Assembly (NCBI RefSeq): GCF_900156315.1
Contig: NZ_FTNI01000009.1
Location: 1-64,000, forward strand
DNA from: Microbispora rosea
GTDB taxonomy: Bacteria; Actinomycetota; Actinomycetes; Streptosporangiales; Streptosporangiaceae
Reading direction: 5' to 3'
DNA length: 64,000 nucleotides
Each line of letters begins with the position of its first letter. Position 1 is the stretch's first letter. The notes beneath the pieces were generated by a model, which was not told the origin of the DNA, made no database searches, and saw nothing but the letters and a program-made list of their open reading frames with translations. A program made the translations under genes and the position numbers. Positions 25,657 through 33,878 of the stretch are shown piece after piece.

Positions 25657-25679
25657 CCCGCCCGGAGGGGCCGGGCGGG
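25657..25679. terminator. Bidirectional terminator between the DinB gene and the M50 gene
   Basis: Perfect 9-bp stem CCCGCCCGG/CCGGGCGGG with an AGGGG loop lies between two convergent stop codons that are 26 bp apart. Confidence 0.75.
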
Positions 25680-25680
25680 C

Positions 25681-26985
25681 TCAGCCGGACAGGCGGACCG
25701 GGTTGACGAGGTCGGCGTAGATGAGAAGGCCGCCCATGACGACCAGCACGGCCGCCATGACGTACGTCAGCGGGAGCGCCTTGGCCACGTCCACGTAACC
25801 GGGGACGGGCCTGCGGCGCACCCGCGCGAACGCCCGCTTGACGCCCTCCCACAGCCCGCCGGCGATGTGACCGCCGTCCAGCGGCAGCAGCGGGATCAGG
25901 TTGAACATGCCCACCGCGAGGTTCAGCCCGGCGAGCAGGTTGATGAAGATCTCGATTTTGTTCTCGACCGAGAGGTCGGAGGCGGCGATCTCTCCACCGA
26001 TGCGGCCCGCCCCGACGATGCCGATCGGCCCGTTCGGGTCGCGCTTCTCGCCCGAGAAGGCGGCGTTCCACACGCCGACCATCTTCTTGGGGATGTTGAC
26101 CATCGCGACGGCGGTGCGCTCGGTCAGGTCCCACATCTGCCCGACGACGTAGCCGGGGCCCTTCTTCACGACGACGGTGGTCGGGCTCACGCCCAGGAAG
26201 CCGACGTTCTTCTCGATCTTGTCGGGGTCGGTCAGCGAGGGCATATCCTGCGCGATCAAGTCGACCTGGACGTCGGTCCGCTGCCCGCCCCGCTCGATGC
26301 CGAGCGTCGTCACCCCAGCGCCGTGCTCCCGGATCAGCTGCTGCGCGGCCTCCCAGTCGGGGACCTGCGCGCCGCCGACGGCGACGATCTGGTCTCCGGG
26401 CCGCAGACCGGCCTTGGCGGCGGGCGTCAGCGGATCGCTGTCCTTGCAGTCCCGGTGCCCCGCCTCGGCGGCGGGGATGGCGCACTTGGACACCGAGGAC
26501 ACGACAGGCGTCAGTTCGCGGACGCCGAAGCCCATCATCACGACCGCGAACAGCACGAACGCGAGCACGAAGTTCATCGCCGGGCCGCCGGCCATGATGA
26601 TGACCTTCTGCCACCAGGGCTTGCGGTAGAAGACCCGGTTCTCGTCGCCCGGCCGGATCTCCTCGGAAGCGACCGCCCGCGCGTTCTCGATCAGGCCCTG
26701 CCAGGGACCGGTGGACACGCTGCGCAGCCTGCCGGGCTCGTCGGAGGGGCGCGGCGGCAGCATGCCGATCATGCGGATGTAACCGCCGAGCGGGACCCAC
26801 TTCACGCCGTACTCGGTCTCGCCCCGCCTGCGTGACCACATTGTGGGCCCGAAGCCGACCATGTACTGGGTCACGCGGACGCCGAAGAGCTTTGCGGGCA
26901 CGAGGTGCCCGATCTCGTGAAGGGCGATGGAGACCAGCAGACCGACGAAGAGGATCCCGAATCCGGCCACGAAGAGCCAGCTCAT
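25681..26985 (-). CDS. Site-2 protease, M50 family (RseP/Rip1-like)
   Basis: A 434-residue polytopic membrane protease that would cut transmembrane anti-sigma factors. The zinc site HEIGH is at residues 23-27 in the first helix, a PDZ domain follows in the middle (GLRPGDQIVAVGG), and the LDGGH motif lies in a late helix. The ATG at 26985 (MSWLF) is chosen because it puts HEIGH in the first helix; the open frame runs 102 codons farther. In mycobacteria the gene sits between dxr and ispG. Here those genes are absent and the neighbours are DinB and an orphan response regulator. The 190-bp gap to 27176 holds the divergent promoters. Confidence 0.93.
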   Translation of the reverse strand: MSWLFVAGFGILFVGLLVSIALHEIGHLVPAKLFGVRVTQYMVGFGPTMWSRRRGETEYGVKWVPLGGYIRMIGMLPPRPSDEPGRLRSVSTGPWQGLIENARAVASEEIRPGDENRVFYRKPWWQKVIIMAGGPAMNFVLAFVLFAVVMMGFGVRELTPVVSSVSKCAIPAAEAGHRDCKDSDPLTPAAKAGLRPGDQIVAVGGAQVPDWEAAQQLIREHGAGVTTLGIERGGQRTDVQVDLIAQDMPSLTDPDKIEKNVGFLGVSPTTVVVKKGPGYVVGQMWDLTERTAVAMVNIPKKMVGVWNAAFSGEKRDPNGPIGIVGAGRIGGEIAASDLSVENKIEIFINLLAGLNLAVGMFNLIPLLPLDGGHIAGGLWEGVKRAFARVRRRPVPGYVDVAKALPLTYVMAAVLVVMGGLLIYADLVNPVRLSG

Positions 26986-27175
26986 CAGCGCGTACCCCCG
27001 AATAGGAGAAGGTGCCCTGGCGGACGAAGCACCCTTCGAGCGTAGCCCACCCGCACGAGGGCGAAGACTTTTCCGGTGCCGGTTCGGCTTGCCCGTGTGT
27101 GACCGATTGGGGACACTTCGTTGACAGTATGCAATTGAGCGATCACCCTTTGAGAGACGTCCAGAGGGGAGCATC

Positions 27176-27781
27176 TTGATCCGGATCCTGGTGGCCGAAC
27201 ACCTTCCGTTGGTGCGGCGAGGCCTCGTCGCGTCCCTCGACGGGGAGGACGACCTGCGGGTGGTCGCGGACGTCGGGTCGGGCGAGGACATCGTGCCCGC
27301 GGCCCTGGACGTGCGGCCGGACGCCGCCGTCGTCGACGCCGACCTGCCCGGAGTGGACGGGCTCGCGGCGGCCGCGCGGCTGGGAGAGAAGGCGCCACGC
27401 TGCCGGGTGATGCTGCTGTCGGCGCAGCCCAGCCCGGGTCACGTCAAGCGGGCCTTCGCGGCGGGCGTCCTCGGCTACCTGAGCATCGAGGTGGCCCCCG
27501 AGCATCTCGCCGACGGCATCCGCCGGATGGTCGCAGGACGCCGGGTCGTCGACTCCGAGCTTGCCGTCGCCGCGCTGGAGGCCGCCGACTGCCCGCTGAC
27601 GCCGAGGGAGCACGACGTGCTGCGGCTCGCGGCGGGGGGCGGGCGCTCGAAGGACATCGCGGCCGAGCTGGGCCTGTCCGTCGGCACCGTGCGCAACCAC
27701 CTGTCGCGCATCCTCGTCAAGACCGGAGCGCGCAACCGCGTCGACGCCGTGCGGATCGCGACCGACTCCGGCTGGCTGTAG
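27176..27781 (+). CDS. LuxR-type response regulator with an atypical receiver
   Basis: A 201-residue NarL/FixJ-type regulator. The receiver domain (about 3-115) keeps the phosphoacceptor position D54 (VVDADLPG) and S82, but the second acidic residue is His9 and the usual conserved Lys is missing (GYLSIEV instead of a LLKD-like sequence). The LuxR helix-turn-helix (TPREHDVLRLAAGG, KDIAAELGLSVGTVRNHLSRIL) is intact. No sensor kinase is adjacent, so it may work without classic phosphorylation. It starts with TTG at 27176, with GAGGGGAG upstream. Convergent with a SpoIIE phosphatase. Confidence 0.9.
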   Translation: MIRILVAEHLPLVRRGLVASLDGEDDLRVVADVGSGEDIVPAALDVRPDAAVVDADLPGVDGLAAAARLGEKAPRCRVMLLSAQPSPGHVKRAFAAGVLGYLSIEVAPEHLADGIRRMVAGRRVVDSELAVAALEAADCPLTPREHDVLRLAAGGGRSKDIAAELGLSVGTVRNHLSRILVKTGARNRVDAVRIATDSGWL

Positions 27782-27786
27782 GGAGC

Positions 27787-28899
27787 TCAGGGGCGCCAGA
27801 TCAGGACGAGCGCGCAGTCGTCGTTGTGACCGGAGGACATCGACTGCACGAGCTGCCGGGCCTTGTCGCGGAATCCCGACGGGAGCAGCCGCTCGGCCTC
27901 GCCGAGCAACCGGTCGAGCCCGGCGTCGATGTCCCGGCCGGGCTGCTCGATCAGCCCGTCGGTGAACAGCATGAGCGCGTCGCCCTTGCGCAGCACCCCG
28001 CTGTCGGTCTCGCAGGCGAGGTCGGGCACCACGCCGAGCACGACGCCCTTCGCCGTGGAGACCCGCCACGTGCCCGACCCGGAGTCGAACCGGACCACGG
28101 GCGGGTGCCCTGCCGAGGTGATGGTGTACTCCCCGGTGGACAGATCGAGCTCCACATGGACGGCGGTGACGAACCCCTCGTCGCCGAGCTGGCGATGGAG
28201 GTAGGAGTTGCACGCCACGAGGAAGTCGTCCACCGAGCCGAGCAGGCCGCCGAAGGTGCCCGACAGCATGAGCGCGCGGGTTCCCGCGTCCACGCCCTTG
28301 CCGGACACGTCGACGACCGCCACCTGGACCCGGTCGCCCTCCCGCATCGAGACGACGAAGTCGCCGCCGAACGACGATCCCCCGGCCTGCTTCAGCACCA
28401 CCTTGCCGCCCCAGTCCTTGGGCAGCGGCGGCAGCTCGCTCTGCCGCTTGAGCCGGTCGCGCAGCTCCAGCAGCATCGCGTCGCCGCGCAGGCCCTGAAC
28501 GCCGAGCTTGCCGCGGGTGCGGGCCATCGTCCAGGCCAGTGCGGCGGTGAAGGCCATCGTGATGAGCAGCCCCGGCCCGACGCTGAGCACTCCCCTGACC
28601 GGTCCCATGTAGGTCAGGGCCGCCACGACCGCGCACAGCAGGAGCGCGAGACTGCGCAGCCGGAGCTGGAGGCCGCCGATCAGCGTGAAGAGGATCAGCA
28701 GCGAGGGCGAGAACCAGTATGCCGACACGTCCGCGTCGAGCACGGCGACCACGACGGTGAGCAGGACGAGAGCGACGAGGAGGTATCGGTCCTTCGACCA
28801 AACTTTCCGAACAAAACGGACCAACGGCACCAGTAGTGGCACACGCGCCAGGAGCGCGCGCAGCCGAGGAGGGATCAGCGGCGCCGGACGGGAATTCAT
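27787..28899 (-). CDS. Membrane-anchored SpoIIE-type PP2C serine/threonine phosphatase
   Basis: A 370-residue protein with four or five hydrophobic helices in the first 130 residues (LLVALVLLTVVVAVL and others) and a cytosolic SpoIIE domain (about 165-370). The domain carries the metal-binding Asp motifs GGDFVVSM, AVVDVSGKGVDAG, LFTDGLIE and HNDDCALVLI. It is one of two SpoIIE phosphatases in this window; unlike that at 15859 it has no GAF or kinase domain. Its target is unknown. The last codon lies 6 bp from the convergent response-regulator stop. Confidence 0.92.
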   Translation of the reverse strand: MNSRPAPLIPPRLRALLARVPLLVPLVRFVRKVWSKDRYLLVALVLLTVVVAVLDADVSAYWFSPSLLILFTLIGGLQLRLRSLALLLCAVVAALTYMGPVRGVLSVGPGLLITMAFTAALAWTMARTRGKLGVQGLRGDAMLLELRDRLKRQSELPPLPKDWGGKVVLKQAGGSSFGGDFVVSMREGDRVQVAVVDVSGKGVDAGTRALMLSGTFGGLLGSVDDFLVACNSYLHRQLGDEGFVTAVHVELDLSTGEYTITSAGHPPVVRFDSGSGTWRVSTAKGVVLGVVPDLACETDSGVLRKGDALMLFTDGLIEQPGRDIDAGLDRLLGEAERLLPSGFRDKARQLVQSMSSGHNDDCALVLIWRP

Positions 28900-29016
28900 G
28901 ATGGCCTCGACTGTATCCGGACATCCCAGGTGGCGGTACCTGCTTGACCAACGTCTAGATCATCCGGCACGGATATTGGGTCGCCCCACGCTGCGGGCCG
29001 CTTCTACGGTGCTCTG

Positions 29017-30246
29017 ATGAGCATCACCGTTCGCCCCATCGAGGAATCCGAGTGGCCGGCCTTCGTCGCCGTCGACTACGAGGCGTTCAGCGGCACCTAC
29101 CCCCTGGAGATGGCCGACCGCTGGCGCGAGGTCCTGGAGCTCGACCGCCTGCTGTCCGCCTTCGACGGCGATCTGATGGTCGGCTGCGCCGGTGCCCTGT
29201 CCTTCGAGATGACGGTCCCCGGCGGGCCGATCCCCGTGGCCGGCGTCACGTCGGTGGGCGTGCTCCCCTCGCATCGCCGCCGCGGCGTGCTGACCGCGCT
29301 CATGACCCGGCAGCTGCACGACCTGCACGAGAACGGGCGTGAGGCCGTCGCCGCGCTCTACGCCAGCGAGGCGGGCATCTACGGACGCTTCGGGTACGGC
29401 AGGGCCGCCGACACCCTGTCCTTCCGCATCCCCACCCACCGCTCGGCCTTCACGCGCTCGGCCCCCGCCGACCCCGCGCTGCGCCTGCGCACGGCCACCC
29501 CGGCGGACGCGCTGGCCGCCCTTCAGCGGGTCTACGACGCCGTACGGCCCGGCCGTCCCGGCATGTACGCGAGGTCCGACGGGTTCTGGCGGACCGAGGT
29601 CGTCCCGGACACCGAGCACGACCGGGGCGGGATGGGTCCGCTGCGCTGCCTCATCGCCGAGGATTCAACGGGAGCGCGCGGCTACGCGCTGTTCCGGGCG
29701 AAGGCCGACTGGAACGAGCACGCCGTGCCGGAAGGAGAGGTCCGGCTCCTGGAGCTGATGGCCTCCGATCCCGCGGCGTACGCGCTGGTCTGGCGCGGCG
29801 TCCTCGACCGGGACCTGTGCTCTGTCGTCCACTCCGGGCGGCGGCCGGTGGACGACCCGATCATGCACCTGCTGGCCGAACCCCGCCAGCTCAACGCGAT
29901 CTGGTTCGACGACCTGTGGATCCGCCTGGTGGACGTGGACAGGGCCCTGTCCGCCCGCGCGTACGCGGCCCCCGCCGACCTGGTCCTGGAGATCGTGGAC
30001 GAGTCCTGCCCGTGGAACGCCGGCCGCCGGCGCCTCGTCACCGACAAGGCGTCCTGCGAGCCGACGGACGCGCCCGCCGACCTCACGCTGCCGGTCGACG
30101 TGCTGGGCGCGGCGTACCTCGGCGGGCGCCCCCTGCGCGCCGCGGCTGACGCCGGGCTGGTGCGGGAGCACCGGCCGGGGGCCCTCAGCGAGCTGTCGGC
30201 CGCCATGGCGTGGGACCCGGCTCCCTGGGGCTGCCGGGTGTTCTGA
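29017..30246 (+). CDS. Eis-like GNAT N-acetyltransferase
   Basis: A 409-residue three-part acetyltransferase of the Eis type. It has an N-terminal GNAT fold with acetyl-CoA loop VGVLPSHRRRGVLTALM (about 78-94), a second GNAT-like fold (about 150-290), and a C-terminal SCP2-like domain. The free C-terminal carboxylate (GCRVF) acts in catalysis in this family. Eis enzymes acetylate several amines of aminoglycosides or peptides. The ATG at 29017 matches the domain start. A TTCG-loop terminator follows. Confidence 0.92.
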   Translation: MSITVRPIEESEWPAFVAVDYEAFSGTYPLEMADRWREVLELDRLLSAFDGDLMVGCAGALSFEMTVPGGPIPVAGVTSVGVLPSHRRRGVLTALMTRQLHDLHENGREAVAALYASEAGIYGRFGYGRAADTLSFRIPTHRSAFTRSAPADPALRLRTATPADALAALQRVYDAVRPGRPGMYARSDGFWRTEVVPDTEHDRGGMGPLRCLIAEDSTGARGYALFRAKADWNEHAVPEGEVRLLELMASDPAAYALVWRGVLDRDLCSVVHSGRRPVDDPIMHLLAEPRQLNAIWFDDLWIRLVDVDRALSARAYAAPADLVLEIVDESCPWNAGRRRLVTDKASCEPTDAPADLTLPVDVLGAAYLGGRPLRAAADAGLVREHRPGALSELSAAMAWDPAPWGCRVF

Positions 30247-30300
30247 TCCGTGCACGGCCGCCGCTACGCGCGCCCGTGGAACCGCGCGGCCTCGGGAGCG

Positions 30301-30318
30301 CGCGGCCTTCGGGCCGCG
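30301..30318 (+). terminator. TTCG-loop terminator after the Eis-like gene
   Basis: CGCGGCC-TTCG-GGCCGCG, a 7-bp GC stem with a stable tetraloop, 54 bp past the stop codon. Confidence 0.65.
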
Positions 30319-30331
30319 TAGGCTTCTGGAC

Positions 30332-30496
30332 ATGGCGCTGCAGAGTTTGCAGATCACCGCGATCACGGCCATGCGGGCCCGTGACGTGTCCCGGCCGACG
30401 ACCGAGCAGCAGGAGGCCGCCGATCAGCGGCCGCTGCGTGACGAGACGCCCCGGCGGGAGCCCCGCCGGGGCCGGGACAGGGACGGGGCCCGCTAG
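30332..30496 (+). CDS. Small arginine-rich protein, unknown (54 residues)
   Basis: Not recognised. ATG at 30332 begins MALQSLQITAITAMRARDVS, followed by a Glu/Arg-rich tail. Codon third positions are GC-rich and the segment sits in a gap otherwise empty. The ribosome site is weak, and the end includes a hairpin-forming CCGGCGGG-type repeat. It could be a real short gene or chance; comparison with related genomes would decide. Confidence 0.4.
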   Translation: MALQSLQITAITAMRARDVSRPTTEQQEAADQRPLRDETPRREPRRGRDRDGAR

Positions 30497-30513
30497 AGGT
30501 ACGTCAGAGGCAC

Positions 30514-30984
30514 TCAGGCGGGCAGCGGCGGCAGTTCGCCGGTGGTCTCGTAGTCGGCCAGCTGGCGGATCCGCCGGGCGTGTCGCTCGGCCCCCGAGAA
30601 CGGCGTGGCCAGGAAGAGCGCGACGAACCTGGCGGCCTCCTCCGGCGTGTGCTGCCGGGCCCCCAGACTGATCACGTTGGCGTCGTTGTGCTCGCGGGCC
30701 AGCTTCGCCGTCTCCTCGTTCCAGGCGAGGGCCGCACGCACCCCCCGCACCTTGTTGGCGGCGATCTGCTCGCCGTTCCCCGAGCCGCCGATCACCACCC
30801 CGAGGCTGCCCGCGTCGCCGGCCACGCCCTGCGCGGCGCGCAGCACGAACGGCGGGTAGTCGTCCTCCGCGTCGTAGACGTGGGGACCGCAGTCCTCCAC
30901 GTCGTGGCCCTGCTCCTTGAGCCAGGAGACCAGATGATTCTTCAGCTCGTAGCCGGCATGGTCGGCACCGATGTAGACACGCAC
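30514..30984 (-). CDS. rpiB: Ribose-5-phosphate isomerase B
   Basis: RpiB interconverts ribose 5-phosphate and ribulose 5-phosphate in the pentose phosphate pathway. The 156-residue protein begins MRVYIGADHAGYELK and has GGSGNGEQ (67-73). Glu72 takes the place of the catalytic Cys found in enterobacterial RpiB, as in the mycobacterial enzyme. Length is normal. It is divergent from def, with 108 bp between the starts. Confidence 0.96.
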   Translation of the reverse strand: MRVYIGADHAGYELKNHLVSWLKEQGHDVEDCGPHVYDAEDDYPPFVLRAAQGVAGDAGSLGVVIGGSGNGEQIAANKVRGVRAALAWNEETAKLAREHNDANVISLGARQHTPEEAARFVALFLATPFSGAERHARRIRQLADYETTGELPPLPA

Positions 30985-31092
30985 GCCACAAGTTTCCCAG
31001 AAAGGCTCTGGCGGGGACGACCCCGGGCTCCACTAGAGTAATAGCCGATATGGGCCTGCGTCCCTTACACCCTCCGGCCTGACAGGAGTGTC

Positions 31093-31581
31093 ATGCACGA
31101 GCTTCGGTATGTCGGCGACCCGGTCCTGCGTACCCCCGCCGAACCCGTGACGGACTTCGACCGCGAGCTGCGCCGGCTGATCGACGAGATGTTCGCGGTC
31201 ATGTACCAGGCCGACGGCGTCGGGCTCGCGGGGCCGCAGATCGGCGTGGGCCGGCGGCTGTTCGTCTACGACATCAGCAACCGCAAGGGCCACGTGATCA
31301 ACCCGGAGCTGACGATCGACGACACCGAGCAGGTCGTCGAGGAGGAGGGCTGCCTGTCGGTGCCCGGCAAGGAGACCGGCAAGCCGCTGTACGCCCCGAC
31401 CCCCCGCGCCGCCGGGGTCACCCTGCGCGGGGTCGACAAGCTCGGCCGGCCAGTCGCCGTCAAGGCCAGGGGCATGCTCGCCCGGTGCTTCCAGCACGAG
31501 TTCGACCACCTCGAGGGCACGCTGTACGTCGACCGGCTGGGCAAGGACGACCGCCGCAAGATCCTCCTGCAGGCGCCCTGA
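31093..31581 (+). CDS. def: Peptide deformylase
   Basis: This metalloenzyme removes the formyl group from nascent proteins. All three family motifs are present in the 162-residue protein: GVGLAGPQIG (42-51), EGCLSV with metal ligand Cys87, and QHEFDHLEG (134-142) with His135, Glu136 and His139. The ATG at 31093 is preceded by AGGAG about 6 nt upstream. The stop codon is 4 bp from the convergent aldehyde dehydrogenase stop. Confidence 0.97.
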   Translation: MHELRYVGDPVLRTPAEPVTDFDRELRRLIDEMFAVMYQADGVGLAGPQIGVGRRLFVYDISNRKGHVINPELTIDDTEQVVEEEGCLSVPGKETGKPLYAPTPRAAGVTLRGVDKLGRPVAVKARGMLARCFQHEFDHLEGTLYVDRLGKDDRRKILLQAP

Positions 31582-31585
31582 CGTC

Positions 31586-33001
31586 CTACAACTGGATGGC
31601 CTTGATCTCCAGGAACTCCTCCAGGCCGAACTCGCCGAGCTCGCGGCCGATCCCGGAGTGCTTGTAGCCGCCGAACGGCGCCATGGTGTTGAACCGGCCG
31701 CCGTTCACGGCGACCTGCCCGGTGCGCAGGCGGCGCGCGACCGCGAGCGCCCTGCCCTCGCTGCCCGCCCACACGGCTCCCGACAGCCCGTACGGCGTGC
31801 CGTTGGCGATCTCGACGGCCTCGTTCTCCGACGAGAACGGGATGATCGACAGCACCGGGCCGAAGATCTCCTCCTGCTCGATCGCCATGCCGGGCGAGAC
31901 GCCCGCGAAGATCGCGGGCTCGACGTAGTAGCCGCGTTCCATGGGGTTGTCGGTCCCGCCGAGCACGAGGCGGGCACCCTCCTCCTGGCCGCGGTTGATG
32001 TACCTGACGACCCGGTCGCGCTGGGCGGCGGACACCAGGGGCCCGAGGCGGGTGCCTTCGGCGAACGGATCGCCGGGGACGTAGGCGCCGGCCGCCTCCA
32101 CGGCGAGCCGCACGGCGTCGTCGTACTGGTCCCAGTGGACGAGCATCCGGGTCAGCGCCGAACAGGTCTGGCCCGAGTTGAGGTAGGCGCCCGCGACGCC
32201 GTTCCTGACCGCCTTCTCCAGGTCGGCGTCGGGGAGGATGATGTTCGCCGACTTGCCGCCCAGCTCCAGGGCCACCCGCTTGACGGTCTCCGCCGCGAGG
32301 GCCGCGACCCGGCGACCGGCCCTGGTGGACCCGGTGAACGAGACCATGTCCACGTCCGGGTGGGCGGCGATGGCCTCGCCGACCACCGGCCCGTGGCCGC
32401 TGACCATGTTGAACACGCCGGGCGGCAGCCCGATCTCGTGGAAGATGTCGGCCAGCGCGTACGCCGCGAGCGGCGCGACCTCGCTCGGCTTGAGCACGAC
32501 GGTGCAGCCGGCCGCGAGGGCCGGAGCCACCTTGCACACCACCTGGTGGAGCGGGTAGTTCCACGGCGTGATCGCGCCGACCACACCGACGGGCTCCCGC
32601 ACGACGAGCGAGTTGCCCGTGCGGCCGCCGTCGAACTCGTACCGCTTGGCGAGGTCGGCGTAGGAGGCCAGCACCTCGGCGGGCATCAGCGTCTGCACCT
32701 TCAGCGCGAGCGTGAGCGGGGCGCCCATGTCCGTGGCGATCGTGGCCGCGATCTCCTTGGCGCGCTCCTGCAGCAGCCCGGCCGCCGCCCCCAGGAACGC
32801 GGCGCGTTCCGCCGGTTCCAGGGCCGACCACGACGGGAAGGCGGCACGGGCGGCGGCGACGGCGGCCTCGACGTCGGCGGGTGCCCCGGCGGGCACCCGG
32901 TCCACGACCTCCTCGGTCGCGGGGTTGACGACGTCGACGGCCTCGCGGGAGGAGGACGGGGCCCAGGCTCCGTTCACGTAGAGGTGACGCATGTCACTCA
33001 T
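31586..33001 (-). CDS. NAD(P)-dependent aldehyde dehydrogenase
   Basis: A 471-residue ALDH-superfamily enzyme. Catalytic Cys280 lies in [11 protein letters not shown], the general base Glu246 in [11 protein letters not shown], the NAD-binding FTGSTRAG loop near 222-229, and the late [10 protein letters not shown] motif near 370. The substrate cannot be told from sequence. The ATG at 33001 ([11 protein letters not shown]) is chosen because a GAGG lies 7 nt upstream; the open frame runs far beyond into the next gene. It is probably co-transcribed with the DsbA-like gene, which ends 86 bp upstream. Confidence 0.95.
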   Translation of the reverse strand: MSDMRHLYVNGAWAPSSSREAVDVVNPATEEVVDRVPAGAPADVEAAVAAARAAFPSWSALEPAERAAFLGAAAGLLQERAKEIAATIATDMGAPLTLALKVQTLMPAEVLASYADLAKRYEFDGGRTGNSLVVREPVGVVGAITPWNYPLHQVVCKVAPALAAGCTVVLKPSEVAPLAAYALADIFHEIGLPPGVFNMVSGHGPVVGEAIAAHPDVDMVSFTGSTRAGRRVAALAAETVKRVALELGGKSANIILPDADLEKAVRNGVAGAYLNSGQTCSALTRMLVHWDQYDDAVRLAVEAAGAYVPGDPFAEGTRLGPLVSAAQRDRVVRYINRGQEEGARLVLGGTDNPMERGYYVEPAIFAGVSPGMAIEQEEIFGPVLSIIPFSSENEAVEIANGTPYGLSGAVWAGSEGRALAVARRLRTGQVAVNGGRFNTMAPFGGYKHSGIGRELGEFGLEEFLEIKAIQL

Positions 33002-33087
33002 CCTTGCGCCTCGGTTGTCAGATGGCGAGCCCTCCGACAGAAACCTTTCCGGTGGATTCACGCGAGGTGAAGGAGCCTGTGAAGATC

Positions 33088-33696
33088 TCAGGTGAAGATC
33101 GGGTCGCGGGTCCTCGACCTCTTCAGCTCGAAGAAGCCGTCGGTGCCGGCGACGAGCAGAACGCCGTCCCATAGACGCGCGGCGGCCTCGCCCCTGGGGA
33201 TGGGCGAGACGACGGGGCCGAAGAACGCCGCGCCCTCGACGGCGATGACCGGTGTGCCGACCTCCTGGCCGACCAGGTCGATGCCCTCGCCGTGCGAGCG
33301 CCGGATCTCCTCGTCGTACTCCTCCGAGTCGTGCGCGGCCACCAGCGCCGGGTCGAGCCCGGCGGCGGTGAGGGCCTCGGCGATCGTGTCCCGGCCGCGC
33401 TCGCGTCCCTCGTCGTGGAAGCGCCTGCCGATCTCGGTGTAGAGGTCGCCGAGGACCTGCTCGCCGTACTTGTCCGCGGCGGCGGCAAGCACCCGCACCG
33501 CGCCGAGCGTCTGCTTGATCCGATCGCGGTAGTCGGCGGGGATGTCCTTGTCCTCGTTCAGCACCGCCAGGCTCATGATGTGCCAGCGCACGTCGATCGG
33601 ACGCAGCGCGGCCACCTCGTGGATCCAGCGCGAAGTGATCCACGCCCAGGGGCAGGCGGGGTCGAACCAGAAATCGACAAGCTTTCGGTCGGACAC
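33088..33696 (-). CDS. DsbA-family oxidoreductase (mycothiol-dependent nitroreductase-like)
   Basis: A 202-residue thioredoxin-fold protein beginning [13 protein letters not shown]. The active-site motif is CPWA, so only the first cysteine of the CxxC pair remains; the cis-Pro loop GTPVIAV is present near 147. It resembles the mycobacterial Rv2466c group, which uses mycothiol. It starts with GTG at 33696 with GAGAGGG upstream. Probably soluble, as no signal peptide is seen. Confidence 0.88.
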   Translation of the reverse strand: MSDRKLVDFWFDPACPWAWITSRWIHEVAALRPIDVRWHIMSLAVLNEDKDIPADYRDRIKQTLGAVRVLAAAADKYGEQVLGDLYTEIGRRFHDEGRERGRDTIAEALTAAGLDPALVAAHDSEEYDEEIRRSHGEGIDLVGQEVGTPVIAVEGAAFFGPVVSPIPRGEAAARLWDGVLLVAGTDGFFELKRSRTRDPIFT

Positions 33697-33878
33697 TGTG
33701 ACACCCTCTCGTACGGACTATGGTTCCCTCGGTCGTCAACCCGGGCAGGAAATCTCCTATTCCAGGTAGGAGCGATCTCGAATCCGCCTTGTCGCCGCGG
33801 CGTGGCAGGATTCATGCAATCCCTGGCGCGACGGGGCGGCGGGGATCGGGGGCGTTGACCATGCGATGAGGAGCGGGT

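Noticed and set aside
30247-31033. Minus-strand 282-codon frame covering rpiB in another frame
   Set aside because: rpiB with its complete active site occupies 30514-30984; the longer frame is a shadow.
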